Shown here: one piece after another, positions 54,101-63,115 of the stretch | Numbering within the stretch: the first letter of the stretch is position 1 | Layout: each line of letters opens with the position of its first letter | Source: Hyphomicrobiales bacterium | Lineage (GTDB): Bacteria; Pseudomonadota; Alphaproteobacteria; Rhizobiales; Rhizobiaceae | Direction: 5' to 3' | Assembly: GCA_900472925.1 (NCBI GenBank) | Contig: UCJU01000007.1 | Coordinates: forward strand, 366,810-430,809 | Length of the DNA: 64,000 nucleotides | Made by a program: the position numbers and the translations under genes | Notes under the pieces: generated by a model | Told to the model about the DNA's origin: nothing | Databases searched by the model: none | What the model saw: the letters and a program-made list of their open reading frames with translations, nothing else

Positions 54101-56622
54101 TCGCATCCGGCTCGGAAAAACTGATCGCCGTCAAGAACGTCGATATCGGCGAAAACGGCGGCGAAGTCGATATTCCCGTGACGAAGGAGTGGGGTGCGGG
54201 TTCCTACGTCACCGCAACCCTGTTCCGCCCCGGTGATGCGCAGGAAAGCCGCATGCCCATGCGCGCCATCGGCGTCAAATGGCTGGCCGTGGATCCCGGC
54301 GACCGCAAGCTGGGCATTGCCCTGACACTTCCCAAGCAGACATTGCCGCGTCAGCCGCTCGAAATTCCAGTGCAGGTGTCGGGTGCCGGTGCCGGTGACA
54401 CAGCCTATGTCACGGTCGCTGCTGTCGATGTCGGCATTCTCAATCTCACGCGCTATGAGCCGCCCAAACCGGATGACTGGTATTTCGGCCAGCGCCGCCT
54501 GGGGCTGGAAATCCGCGATATTTACGGCCGCCTGATCGATGGTTCGCTCGGCGCCACCGGGCGTCTGAGAACCGGCGGTGATGGCGGTCAGGTCGCGCTG
54601 CAAGGCAGCCCGCCGAAGGAAAAGCTGGTGGCGTTCTTTGCCGGTCCGGTAGAACTGGATGCGCAGGGCAAGGCGACCGTCCGTTTCGATATTCCGCAAT
54701 TCAACGGCACGGCCCGCGTCATGGCCGTTGCCTGGACAAAGACCGGCGTCGGCCACGCCGTGTCGGATGTTGTCATCCGTGATCCCGTCGTCATCACCGC
54801 CAGCGCGCCGAAGTTCCTCAGCCCCGGCGATGTCTCGCAAATGCGCGTCGATATTGCCAATACCGATGGCGAAGCCGGCGACTACAAACTGGATATCGCC
54901 AGCAACACCGCGCTCACTGTCGATCAGGGCGAGGTATCGCAGACGGTGTCGCTTCAAAAGGGCGGCAAGACGTCGCTCACCGTGCCATTAACGGGCGAAT
55001 ATCCGGGTGACGGCGCGATAGCGATCAAGCTCAGCAACACCAGCGGCATCTCGTTGGATCAGACGGTCAATATTCCTGTTCGTCCTTCGGTGTTGCCGGT
55101 CACGACGCGTCGAAATATAAAGATCGCGCCCAACAGCAGCCTGACGGTGGATGGCGCTTTGCTGGCCGACAGCATGTTGCTGGGATCGTCTGTTGCGATC
55201 AATGTTACCCGGTCACCGGCGTTTGATGTTCCGGGTCTGGTCATGATGCTGGATAAGTACCCCTATGGCTGCGCCGAGCAGACCACCAGCCGCGCGCTCC
55301 CGCTGCTTTATGTCTCTGAAATGATGAAGCAGCGCGGCGCCGCGGATGATGTGGACCTGCACAAGCGGGTGCAGGATGCGATCTACCGGGTGCTGTCGTT
55401 CCAATCCTCGTCCGGCAGCTTTGGTCTCTGGGGTCCCGGTGAAGGCGATCTCTGGCTCGATGCCTACATCACCGACTTTCTGACACGGGCGCGCGAGCAG
55501 TCCTATGATGTGCCTGAGACGGCCATGGTGCAGGCGCTGACCAACCTGCAAAACGGGTTGGCATATGACAACAACGTCAAGGATCGTGGCAATCAGATCG
55601 CCTATTCGCTCTATGTCTTGGCGCGCAATCGCAAGGCTGCCGTCAACGATCTCAGATACTATGCCGACACAGCGTTGAGCGACTTCCCGACACCGCTTGC
55701 CAAGGCGCAACTGGCTTCCGCCCTGTCGCTGTATGGCGATGCGGCGCGGTCAAAGAGCGTCTTCGGTGCTTCGCTGAGCATGGCCTCGGCGACCACCAAG
55801 GTCAGCTTTTCGCGCGCGGATTACGGGTCTGTGCTGCGCGATGGCGCGGCTTCGCTGGCTCTTGCCGCAGAAAGCCGTCCGGTTCCCGCTGTCGTGCCGC
55901 AACTGGCCAGCGCCGTTGCTAAGGCGTGGGATGCCAAAACCTATACCAGCACTCAGGAACAGGCCTGGATGCTGCTGGCTGCCCGCGCTTTGAAAGGTGA
56001 GGACAAGGAGGTCAAGCTTGATATCAACGGCGCCCTTGAACAGGGCGGGTACAGCAAGGGCATGAGCGGCGACGCGTTGCTGCAATCGCCCCTCAAGATC
56101 ACAAATGTCTCGAAGGATACGGTCACGGCTGTCGTTACCACCGTCGCGCCACCCGCCCAGCCTCTGCCGGCCGGTGGTGAAGGTTTCGATATCAAGAAAA
56201 CCTATTATTCGATGGATGGTGAAGAGGTGAATATCAGCGAAGCCACGCAGAATGAGCGTTACGTCGTGGTCTTGACGGTCACGCCCAAGAACAAGTGGGA
56301 ATCGCGCCTCATCATGACCGATCTTCTGCCCTCGGGCTTCGAGATCGACGATCCAAGCCTCGTCAACAGCGCGGCGCTTTCGAATTTCGATTGGTTGCCG
56401 GAAACGGAAGCTGCCCACACCGAGTTCCGCTACGATCGTTTTGTCGCGGCTTTTGATCAGGCGGATGGCGATAATTCGGAAATTACGCTGGCCTATGTCG
56501 TCAGGGCCGTCACACCCGGCACCTACGACAACCCGGCTGCGTCGGTGGAAGATATGTACCGTCCGCAGTTTTCAGCGCGTACGGCGACCGGTCGCATGGA
56601 GGTCCGCGCGGCGCAGCAATGA
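51163..56622 (+). CDS. Bacterial alpha-2-macroglobulin
   Basis: 1819 residues. A signal peptide (MSMRAVLKSLFFVIAAMAIQ, then PASA) exports it to the periplasm; there is no lipobox, so unlike the E. coli YfhM type it is probably not a lipoprotein. An Apple/PAN-like module with paired cysteines lies at about 60-95, then a TPR-like stretch, macroglobulin domains, and the intact thioester site CAEQ at residues 1370-1373. Such proteins trap foreign proteases. Its stop overlaps the start of pbpC, the standard partner. The ATG at 51163 has GGGAGA upstream. Confidence 0.93.
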   Translation: MMSMRAVLKSLFFVIAAMAIQPASAKDAGRKIVTTQNGDYFGFDLRTEQNVSLPQCEDICIKDTSCKAFTYNPKVQWCFLKSDFNQLNAFPGAVAGKVVEVAAAKSEPDLGAPQKLSFVDDSFYKEARLLKASLAPAGDGQSMDQWLSLARQQSAAGDFVAAVGSYKLALAMDLENGAVWAEFAQTSAKIKDDEDMAAQAVSAALNAYSLSRTVSARTSILNTLAVAFEKHRNYRAALNSYMASLALSDVPQTRAAYVDLRTRQGFRVISNTVDNDSVSPRSCIHFSEPLVKNGVDYASFVTLDGAAPKAIEAKGSEICVEGLTHGQRYKIALRAGLPSSVDEALEKQVDLDVYVRDRSGSVRFTGENFVLPGTARRGIPLVSVNIDHADLKLYRVGDRSIATLLTNSQFLTQMDGYSAEKLESETGELVWQGGIDIQNDLNKDVVTSFPVDEALPERKPGIYVLTAVPPGTPGENWDSRATQWFLVSDTGITTYAGTDGLNVFARALSTAKPLKGVDLQLLAKNNEILGTAKTDDEGRAVFSAGLMRGTAGQAPAIITARNGDKDYLFLDMTRAGFDLSDRGVTGRAAPGALDIFSWTERGIYRAGETVHAAALARDVEGNAVENLPLTFIFSRPDGVEDRRFVNDGKAMGGYAVDLALQESAMRGTWTLRIYTDPKTAAISEKSFLVDDFVPDRTEFDLTSKAKEIDPAADTAIDVDGRYLYGAPAAGLELEGEIALKATRTREGFDGYLFGLADEESQEESRTTLDSLPALDENGKATFDVTLADVPATTQFLSANITVRMREAGGRAVERALTLPVKSDSAMIGIKPEFSGDLAENSIGRFHVIGLAADGSKQAMSGLTWKLIKVERNYQWYRQGNAWRYEPVVYTKQVQTGTLAVDANGGEISVPASWGRYRLEVESADNNGPTSSVEFDAGWYVTASSTETPDALEIALDKQSYKVGDTAKLQVTSRYAGQLMVASGSEKLIAVKNVDIGENGGEVDIPVTKEWGAGSYVTATLFRPGDAQESRMPMRAIGVKWLAVDPGDRKLGIALTLPKQTLPRQPLEIPVQVSGAGAGDTAYVTVAAVDVGILNLTRYEPPKPDDWYFGQRRLGLEIRDIYGRLIDGSLGATGRLRTGGDGGQVALQGSPPKEKLVAFFAGPVELDAQGKATVRFDIPQFNGTARVMAVAWTKTGVGHAVSDVVIRDPVVITASAPKFLSPGDVSQMRVDIANTDGEAGDYKLDIASNTALTVDQGEVSQTVSLQKGGKTSLTVPLTGEYPGDGAIAIKLSNTSGISLDQTVNIPVRPSVLPVTTRRNIKIAPNSSLTVDGALLADSMLLGSSVAINVTRSPAFDVPGLVMMLDKYPYGCAEQTTSRALPLLYVSEMMKQRGAADDVDLHKRVQDAIYRVLSFQSSSGSFGLWGPGEGDLWLDAYITDFLTRAREQSYDVPETAMVQALTNLQNGLAYDNNVKDRGNQIAYSLYVLARNRKAAVNDLRYYADTALSDFPTPLAKAQLASALSLYGDAARSKSVFGASLSMASATTKVSFSRADYGSVLRDGAASLALAAESRPVPAVVPQLASAVAKAWDAKTYTSTQEQAWMLLAARALKGEDKEVKLDINGALEQGGYSKGMSGDALLQSPLKITNVSKDTVTAVVTTVAPPAQPLPAGGEGFDIKKTYYSMDGEEVNISEATQNERYVVVLTVTPKNKWESRLIMTDLLPSGFEIDDPSLVNSAALSNFDWLPETEAAHTEFRYDRFVAAFDQADGDNSEITLAYVVRAVTPGTYDNPAASVEDMYRPQFSARTATGRMEVRAAQQ

Positions 56623-58700
56623 TCAGATGGCGGGCGTTCATCAGCGGTTTCGTCGTGGCGGCAGTTGTGACTGCCGCCTGCGTCTACGCGCTGAACCGCC
56701 TCGACCATGCCTACCCGCCGCCGCTGCAAAATGCCAGAATCGTCTCGCAGGAGGTGCTGGACAGAGATGGAAAGCTGTTGCGAGCCTTTGCCACGCCAAA
56801 GGGGCGCTGGCGGCTTCATACCGATGCGACCGAGGTCGATCCGCAATTCATCAATATGCTGGTCGCCTATGAGGACCAGCGATTTTTCGACCATGGCGGG
56901 GTGGATTTTCAGGCCCTGGGCCGCGCTGCCTGGCAATTGCTGACCAACGGTCACATCGTCTCGGGCGCATCAACCTTGTCCATGCAAGTGGCGCGATTGA
57001 TAGAGCCGCGCACGGATCGTTCGCTCAGCACCAAATTTCTCCAGATGGTGCGGGCATGGCAAATCGAGCGACGCCTGACCAAGCCTGAGATCATAGACCT
57101 TTATCTCAACATCGCGCCCTATGGCGGCAATCTGGAAGGTGTGCGGGCAGCAAGTCTGGCGTGGTTCGGCAAGGAGCCGAAGCGGCTCGACACGGCGCAA
57201 GCCGCATTGCTCGTGTCGCTACCGCAACTGCCGGAAAAGCGCCGCCCGGATCGCTTTCCCGATGCGGCGAAAGAAGCGCGCGAGCGCGTGCTGCAACGGC
57301 TCGCCGTCTCACGTGTGGTCGGGGAGGGGGAGGCCGCCCGTGCCGCAGTCGCCGCCATTCCGACAAAACGTATCGATCTTCCCTCCTACGCCCCGCATTT
57401 GGCGCAAGCGGCGCGCGTCCAGTTTCCGCAGGCCCCGACCATAGGCTCGACACTGCGTCTGCCCGTTCAAAAAGAGCTTGAAGAGCTGGCAGAGCGCTCT
57501 GCCAAAAAGCTGGGAGACAAGGTTTCGGTCGCCATCGTCATGGCCGACAGTACCACGGGCCAGATCGTCGCGGAGGTCGGCTCGTCCGATTTTCTCGATA
57601 GCAACCGCCGTGGCTGGGTGGAAATGAGCCGCGCGGTCCGCTCGCCGGGCTCTACCCTCAAGCCGTTCATTTATGGCCTTGCCTTTGAAAATGGCTTGAT
57701 TGCGCAGGAAACCGTCATCGAAGATCGTCCGGCGGATTTTTCCGGCTACCGGCCACGCAATTTCGATATGCAGTATCAGGGCGATGTCAGTATTCGCCAA
57801 GCGCTGCAACTCTCTCTCAACGTTCCCGCCGTGCGCCTGCTGGATGCCGTCAGCCCCGCCGCCCTGATGGTTCGGTTTCGCCGCGCTTCGGTCAAACTCA
57901 CACTGCCAAAGGCGGAAGCGCCGGGGCTGGCCATTGCCCTTGGTGGCGCCGGTCTCTCGCTGGTCGATCTCGTCCAGCTTTACGCAGCGCTCGCCAATGG
58001 CGGTCAGCCGGTTCAGTTGGGAGACGGGGTGCGCGGCAAACCGCAAATCCTCGACGTCGATCCGTTATTTTCAAAGGCTGCGATCTGGAACATCAGCGAC
58101 GTGCTCTCCGGCGTGTTGCCGCCGCTGGGCATGAAGCAGCGCGGCATCGCCTATAAGACCGGAACCAGCTATGGCTACCGCGATGCATGGTCTGTCGGTT
58201 TCGATGGCCGCTATGTCATCGGCGTCTGGGCAGGACGTGCCGATAACGGCTCGGTTCCCGGTCTGGCCGGTTACGTGTCTGCGGCCCCCATCCTGTTCGA
58301 AGCCTTCACGAAATCCGGCGTTGCCATAACGCCATTCCCGCCCGCACCGCCGGGCACCTCGCGGCTGGCCTACAAGGATCTGCCCGCCAACCAGCGACGT
58401 TTCAGCGTCACCAGCACGGGCCTTCTGTCAGCCTCCCGGCGCGAAGCATCGCCGCAGATCGTCTACCCCCCGGAAGGCGCGCGCATAGAACTCTCTAGCC
58501 AGAGCGGCGATCTGTCGCCTCTCGTGCTCAAGCTGCAGGGTGGGCGCGCACCCTTCCACTGGCTCGCCAACGGCAAACCTCTGCCCGAACCTTCCCGCCG
58601 CCGAAGCAGCGAGTGGTTGCCGGAAGGACAGGGTTTCTCGACGCTGACGGTTATCGATGCGGATGGGCGGGCGTCCAGCGTGCGCATTTTTGTGGAATAA
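56619..58700 (+). CDS. pbpC: Penicillin-binding protein 1C
   Basis: 693-residue bifunctional cell wall synthase. A membrane segment at about 6-25 is followed by the transglycosylase domain (AYEDQRFFDHGG, GASTLSMQVAR) and the transpeptidase domain with Ser345-x-x-Lys348 in GSTLK, SLN, and Lys513-Thr-Gly. A PBP1C C-terminal domain closes the protein. It overlaps the alpha-2-macroglobulin gene by ATGA. The pair is thought to repair the wall after attack and to trap the attacking protease. Confidence 0.95.
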   Translation: MIRWRAFISGFVVAAVVTAACVYALNRLDHAYPPPLQNARIVSQEVLDRDGKLLRAFATPKGRWRLHTDATEVDPQFINMLVAYEDQRFFDHGGVDFQALGRAAWQLLTNGHIVSGASTLSMQVARLIEPRTDRSLSTKFLQMVRAWQIERRLTKPEIIDLYLNIAPYGGNLEGVRAASLAWFGKEPKRLDTAQAALLVSLPQLPEKRRPDRFPDAAKEARERVLQRLAVSRVVGEGEAARAAVAAIPTKRIDLPSYAPHLAQAARVQFPQAPTIGSTLRLPVQKELEELAERSAKKLGDKVSVAIVMADSTTGQIVAEVGSSDFLDSNRRGWVEMSRAVRSPGSTLKPFIYGLAFENGLIAQETVIEDRPADFSGYRPRNFDMQYQGDVSIRQALQLSLNVPAVRLLDAVSPAALMVRFRRASVKLTLPKAEAPGLAIALGGAGLSLVDLVQLYAALANGGQPVQLGDGVRGKPQILDVDPLFSKAAIWNISDVLSGVLPPLGMKQRGIAYKTGTSYGYRDAWSVGFDGRYVIGVWAGRADNGSVPGLAGYVSAAPILFEAFTKSGVAITPFPPAPPGTSRLAYKDLPANQRRFSVTSTGLLSASRREASPQIVYPPEGARIELSSQSGDLSPLVLKLQGGRAPFHWLANGKPLPEPSRRRSSEWLPEGQGFSTLTVIDADGRASSVRIFVE

Positions 58701-58715
58701 GTCGGCGCCTCGAAA

Positions 58716-58800
58716 TGGGCAGATGGGGCGCGGGGGCCAGTCTTCCCACCAGGGTCGGAGATGCCAGGGAGGGCAGAGGGCGGCAAGCCGCATCTGCCCA
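58716..58800. repeat. Widely spaced inverted repeat between convergent genes
   Basis: TGGGCAGATG at 58716-58725 and its exact complement CATCTGCCCA at 58791-58800 enclose 65 bases in the 107-base gap between pbpC and the ATPase gene. The transcript could fold into one long hairpin, probably a bidirectional transcript end. Confidence 0.55.
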
Positions 58801-58807
58801 GCTGACG

Positions 58808-59560
58808 TCAAGCCGTGCCATCCACCAGAATAAATGGCTGCCCACGCGAACACATCTCGATGCGCGCCTCCACCTTGTAGATGGTCCGCAGCATATCGGG
58901 CGTAATCACGGCAGACGTCTGGCCGCTGACAGCCATCTCGCCACCGGCTATAACGATGGTGTGCTCGCAGTAGCGCAGCGCATGGTTCAGGTCGTGCAGG
59001 GCGATCAGGACGATCATGCCTTCGCGGCGGGCGAGGTTGGTGATGAAATCGAGCACCTCCACCTGCCGGTGCAGGTCAAGTGCCGATGTCGGTTCGTCCA
59101 TCAGCAGGACTTCCGGCTTGCGCACCAGCGCTTGCGCCAGCGAAACCAGCTGGCGTTGGCCGCCGGACAATTCGCCAAGCCCGCGAAAGGCGAGATCATG
59201 GATGTTGAGCGCTTTGAGTATGGCATCGATTTCGGCCAGTTCGTCGTCATGCACCTTCCAGCTGCCGCCCTGTTTGGCCGACAGAAGAATGGATTCGTAC
59301 ACCGTCAGAACCGCATTGGCACCCGTGTCCTGCGGCATGTAGCAGATGGTGCGGGGTCCTTGCTCCGTCTGCGACAGCGTCACGACGCCGGGGCCTTTGA
59401 TCAGTCCCGCAATGCGCTTGAACAGGGTGGATTTTCCGGCGGCATTGGGACCGATGACGGCCGTCACGCTTCCGGCTTCCAGCATATCCATGGTGACATT
59501 GGCCAGCACCGTCACGCGCCCGTATTTGGCGCCGACATCCTGAAGGGCGAGGGCTACCAT
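58808..59560 (-). CDS. ABC transporter ATPase, iron-chelate type (FecE/FhuC-like)
   Basis: 250-residue ATPase with Walker A GPNAAGKS, signature LSGGQRQLVSLAQA and Walker B VLLMDEP. It powers import of a metal chelate through the permease encoded just before it. The ATG at 59560 overlaps the permease stop by seven bases; the longer open frame is a shadow of the permease gene. Last gene of a four-gene minus-strand transport operon. Confidence 0.92.
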   Translation of the reverse strand: MVALALQDVGAKYGRVTVLANVTMDMLEAGSVTAVIGPNAAGKSTLFKRIAGLIKGPGVVTLSQTEQGPRTICYMPQDTGANAVLTVYESILLSAKQGGSWKVHDDELAEIDAILKALNIHDLAFRGLGELSGGQRQLVSLAQALVRKPEVLLMDEPTSALDLHRQVEVLDFITNLARREGMIVLIALHDLNHALRYCEHTIVIAGGEMAVSGQTSAVITPDMLRTIYKVEARIEMCSRGQPFILVDGTA

Positions 59561-60621
59561 GCGCGTCTCCTGTTGGAGAAGATGAGGACAAAGAAGAAGG
59601 GCACACCGACCAGCGCCGTGATGACGCCGATGGGCAGGATCGCACCGGGAATCAGCACTTTGCTGACGACGGATGTGACGGACAGAAGCAGTGCTCCGCA
59701 AATGATCGAGCCGGGCAGGAAGAAGCGCTGGTCTTCTCCGACCACCATGCGCGCAATATGCGGGCCGACAAGGCCGATAAAGCCGATGGTGCCGACAAAG
59801 GAAACCGGGATGGATGCCAGCAGGCTGACGGTCAGCATGGTGTGCAGGCGCAGGCGGCGCACATTGATGCCCATGCTGGCGGCCTTGTCATCGCCCAGGC
59901 GAAGTGCCGTCAAAGCCCATGCGTTTTTCATGAACAGCGGCACCGTCAGGACGAGGATCGCGCCTGTCACATAGACCTTCGCCCATGTTGCCTTGGTCAG
60001 ACTGCCCATGGTCCAGAACACGACGGCGGCGAGCGCCTGTTCGGACGCCAGATATTCCAGCATCGAAAGGGCCGCGTTGAAGGTGAAGACGAGCGCAATG
60101 CCCAGCAGCACGATGGTCTCGACCGTTACGCCGCGCATGGTGGAGGCGAAGTGGATGAACAGTGCTGCAACCATCGCCATTACGAAGGCGTTGACCGGCA
60201 CCATATATTCGACCGCACCGGGAAAGAGGGCCACGCCGCCGACCAGTGCAAGGGCTGCGCCAAAGCTGGCAGCCGCAGAAATGCCGAGCGTAAAGGGGCT
60301 GGCGAGCGGGTTGGCGAGAATGGTCTGCATCTGCGCCCCCGCGACGGATAGCGATGCGCCAACCGTTACCGCCATCAGCGCGATCGGCATGCGGATGTCC
60401 CAGATGACGACGCGCAACTGGTTGGCCACACCGGCGGGATCGAGAACGGCGCTGACCACCTGAGACAGCGTGTAGCGTGCAGGCCCAAGCGCCATATCGG
60501 TCGCGAGGCTGAGACACAGGGCAAGGACGAGCCCGACCAGGATCAGGATGCGTCGGGCGGCCAGAGCGCGATATTGCGCCCCGCCAGTCTTCTCGACATA
60601 TGTTTCCACAACGGATGCCAT
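59554..60621 (-). CDS. ABC transporter permease, FecCD type
   Basis: 355-residue permease with about nine or ten membrane segments and typical FecCD patterns (RLPIALM-like WDIRMPIALMAVTVGASLSVAGAQ, and GFIGLVGPHIARMVVGEDQR). It begins directly after the stop of the binding-protein gene. As a single FecCD-type protein it probably forms a homodimeric channel. Confidence 0.93.
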   Translation of the reverse strand: MASVVETYVEKTGGAQYRALAARRILILVGLVLALCLSLATDMALGPARYTLSQVVSAVLDPAGVANQLRVVIWDIRMPIALMAVTVGASLSVAGAQMQTILANPLASPFTLGISAAASFGAALALVGGVALFPGAVEYMVPVNAFVMAMVAALFIHFASTMRGVTVETIVLLGIALVFTFNAALSMLEYLASEQALAAVVFWTMGSLTKATWAKVYVTGAILVLTVPLFMKNAWALTALRLGDDKAASMGINVRRLRLHTMLTVSLLASIPVSFVGTIGFIGLVGPHIARMVVGEDQRFFLPGSIICGALLLSVTSVVSKVLIPGAILPIGVITALVGVPFFFVLIFSNRRRAW

Positions 60622-61776
60622 TTAATTCGAGCCTTTTTCAAGTGAAACAAAGTATCCGGGCTTGTAGGTCACCGGCAGAAATTTCTCGTGAAACTCTTTG
60701 AAATTCTGTTCCGGGTTCAGGTCCGCGAATAGGTCCGGATGAAACCACTTTGCAAATTGCTGGATGGGATAGAACTCATAGGGCGCGCCATAGAACTGGT
60801 GCCAGACAGCGTGGACATTGCCCTTCTTTACCGCATCCAGTTCCGGAAACGGCGTGCGCTTCATCAGCTTTGCCAGCCGCTCACGCGACAGCGCCATATC
60901 GGCACCGCGTCCAACCGGCACGAACTGGTTGATATCGGATTCCGCCGCCCAGTTTGAACCCGTGACGATGATGTGCTCCGGGTTGGACACCAGCAATTGC
61001 TCGGGGTTCAGGTCACCGAAGGTCGTCTTGATGACGTCGGATGCGATGTTGTGTCCGCCCGCCTGCTCGATCATCGCGCCAAAATTGACGGGACCGAAGG
61101 TGCGGCAGCAAGTGTCTTCGCCTGAAATTCCCGGCGCCCGCTCGATGAACACGCCCGGACGCTTGAGGTCCTTGACCGATGCCAGCTTGTCGGTCACCAG
61201 CGCGATCTGGTCGTGACGATAGGCGATGAATTCTTCCGCGCGCGGTACGGCCCCGAAAATCTCGCCGAGAGCACGAATGGAATTTTCGCTGTTCTTTTCC
61301 GGGTCCAGACGGAAGTCGAGATAGACGACCTTGATGCCAGCCGCCGCCGCTTTCTCCTCGAAGCCGCTTTCCTTGGCGGTCTTTTCGACTTCCAGATTAA
61401 GCGTGATGACGTCAGGCGTCAGCGCAATCGCCGCTTCAAGACTGAAATCGCCCTGCGGCAAATAACCGAAGAGCGGCAGCTTTGCGATTTGCGGGAAGCG
61501 CTCGACATAGGCCTTGTAGCTGTCGGGGTCTTTCTTCACGAGGTCGTCGCGCCAGCCGACGATGGTGTCGAAGGTCTTGTCACCAAGCAGCGCGGCAATG
61601 ACGTGAACCTGGCGCGCTTCACCCACGATGACGCGTTTGGCCGGCGTGTCGATATCGACCTTGCGGCCTGCGGCGTCGACAATCTCGGTCGCCCATGCCG
61701 AGGTTGCGATAAAAGCGGGCATTGCAATAAGGGCCAGTATGAAGGCGGCGATCCGTTTGAAATTCCTGTGCGGCAC
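60622..61776 (-). CDS. Metal-chelate solute-binding protein, copy 1
   Basis: 384-residue periplasmic binding protein of the FepB/FecB superfamily (COG0614). Signal peptide: MPHRNFKRIAAFILALIAMP, ending in ATSAWA. GTG at 61776 was chosen because AAAGGA lies six bases upstream; an ATG nine codons earlier lacks this. It is a close relative of the next protein upstream, sharing VHA(V/I)WHQFY, FHPDLF or LHPDLF, and YKPGYFVSL. Both have adjacent cysteines, here Cys223-Cys224 in DTCCRTFG. Confidence 0.9.
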   Translation of the reverse strand: MPHRNFKRIAAFILALIAMPAFIATSAWATEIVDAAGRKVDIDTPAKRVIVGEARQVHVIAALLGDKTFDTIVGWRDDLVKKDPDSYKAYVERFPQIAKLPLFGYLPQGDFSLEAAIALTPDVITLNLEVEKTAKESGFEEKAAAAGIKVVYLDFRLDPEKNSENSIRALGEIFGAVPRAEEFIAYRHDQIALVTDKLASVKDLKRPGVFIERAPGISGEDTCCRTFGPVNFGAMIEQAGGHNIASDVIKTTFGDLNPEQLLVSNPEHIIVTGSNWAAESDINQFVPVGRGADMALSRERLAKLMKRTPFPELDAVKKGNVHAVWHQFYGAPYEFYPIQQFAKWFHPDLFADLNPEQNFKEFHEKFLPVTYKPGYFVSLEKGSN

Positions 61777-61871
61777 GGGCGGTCCTTTCCATCTGAAATG
61801 CATTTCGGCGAAGCCGCAATTGCGGCCCCGCCTGATGTCGGATCGGCGCTCCCCCTTCGCCGTTCTGTTCT

Positions 61872-63005
61872 TTACTTGTCGTCCTTCAGGGACACGAAAT
61901 AACCGGGCTTGTAGTCGAGCGGCAGGAAGCGGGCATGCAGTTCCTTGAAGGTCGCTTCCGGGTCCAGATCTCTAAACAGGTCCGGGTGGAGCCACTTGGC
62001 AATTTCCTGAATGGCCACGAACTGGTACGGGTTGTTGTAGAACTGGTGCCAGATGGCGTGAACATTGCCGTCTTCCACAGCCTTGACGCCGGTAAAGCCG
62101 GGACGCTTTGTCAGGTCTTCCAGCTTGCGGCGGGCTTCCTTCAGGTCTGCGCCATAACCGACGCCCACCCACTTGCCGCCGGGCACGTAGGCATCCCACT
62201 TGCCGCCGGTGATGATGATCTGGTCGGGGTTGGAGGCGATCACCTGCTCAGGGTTCACCGTGCCGAAAGTGCCTGGAATGATGTCCTTGGCCATGTTGAT
62301 GCCACCGGCGATCTCGACCATCTTGCCGAAATTCTCGTTGCCGAAGGACATGCAGCAATCGTCGGAGTAACCACCGGCGCGCTCGACGAAGACCACCGGA
62401 CGCTTGGGCTTTTCCTTTTCCAGCACGTCGGTTACGCGCTTGATGCTGTCGGAGCGGAACTTGATGAAGTCTTCCGCCACGTCTTCCTTGCCCATCAGCT
62501 TGCCCATCACGCGCATGCTCGGCTCGGTGTTTTCCATCGGCTTTTCGCGGAAATCGACATAAACCAGGGGAATGCCGACCTTGCCCAGCTTTTCGATGTA
62601 ACCGGCTTCCTCGGTCGCCGTCTTGGCGTCGATGTTCATCAGAATGACGTCGGGCTTCAGCGAAACAGCCTGTTCGATATCGAAGGTGCCGTCCTTCATG
62701 CCGCCGAATGTTGGCAGTTTGGCGATGTCGGGGTATTTTGCCAGATAGGCCTGATAGGATTCCGGATCTGCCTTCGGCAGGTCATCGCGCCAGCCCACCA
62801 CATGCTCGAACGGGTTTGTCTTGTCGAGCGCGGCAAGGAAGTAAATCTGTCGGCCTTCGCCGAGAATGACGTGCTTGACCGGTACGTTGACCTCGACATC
62901 GCGGCCCGTCACATCCTTGACCGTCACTTTTTCGGCAAAGGCAGGAAAGACGGTGGAAACGAGAAGACCCATTGCAAGAGCGGCGGATTTGCCTGTAATG
63001 CGCAT
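61872..63005 (-). CDS. Metal-chelate solute-binding protein, copy 2
   Basis: 377-residue paralogue of copy 1 with signal peptide MRITGKSAALAMGLLVSTVF ending in PAFA. The Cys217-Cys218 pair in DDCCMSFG stands at the same place as in copy 1. First gene of the transport operon, with GGAGAA nine bases before the ATG and a RirA-like box in its promoter. Two binding proteins for one permease suggests two related ligands. Siderophore or heme-type iron compounds are the likely cargo, but this is inference. Confidence 0.9.
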   Translation of the reverse strand: MRITGKSAALAMGLLVSTVFPAFAEKVTVKDVTGRDVEVNVPVKHVILGEGRQIYFLAALDKTNPFEHVVGWRDDLPKADPESYQAYLAKYPDIAKLPTFGGMKDGTFDIEQAVSLKPDVILMNIDAKTATEEAGYIEKLGKVGIPLVYVDFREKPMENTEPSMRVMGKLMGKEDVAEDFIKFRSDSIKRVTDVLEKEKPKRPVVFVERAGGYSDDCCMSFGNENFGKMVEIAGGINMAKDIIPGTFGTVNPEQVIASNPDQIIITGGKWDAYVPGGKWVGVGYGADLKEARRKLEDLTKRPGFTGVKAVEDGNVHAIWHQFYNNPYQFVAIQEIAKWLHPDLFRDLDPEATFKELHARFLPLDYKPGYFVSLKDDK

Positions 63006-63048
63006 CGAAATTGTTCTCCGGTAAAACTAAACGCGCTTTATTGTTTTA

Positions 63049-63064
63049 TGACTATCCAAGTCAA
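63049..63064 (-). promoter_or_regulatory. RirA-type iron-responsive box overlapping the -35 region
   Basis: TGA-N9-TCA at 63049-63063 matches the iron-responsive operator described for RirA in rhizobia. It overlaps a minus-strand -35 TTGACT (63059-63064); a weak -10 ATAAAG follows after 17 bases. A bound RirA would block the transport operon when iron is sufficient, and may also affect the divergent methyltransferase gene. Confidence 0.65.
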
Positions 63065-63115
63065 GTTTTATCTTTTAGAGCGTTTCGAAAGTAAAGATCG
63101 CGAAGGTTGGATGTC

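Noticed and set aside
53047..54957. Open frame of 636 codons on the minus strand inside the alpha-2-macroglobulin gene
   Set aside because: Antisense shadow caused by GC-rich codon use; residue make-up is odd (rich in Gly, Arg, Asp, Ile in no family pattern), and the plus-strand gene is certain.
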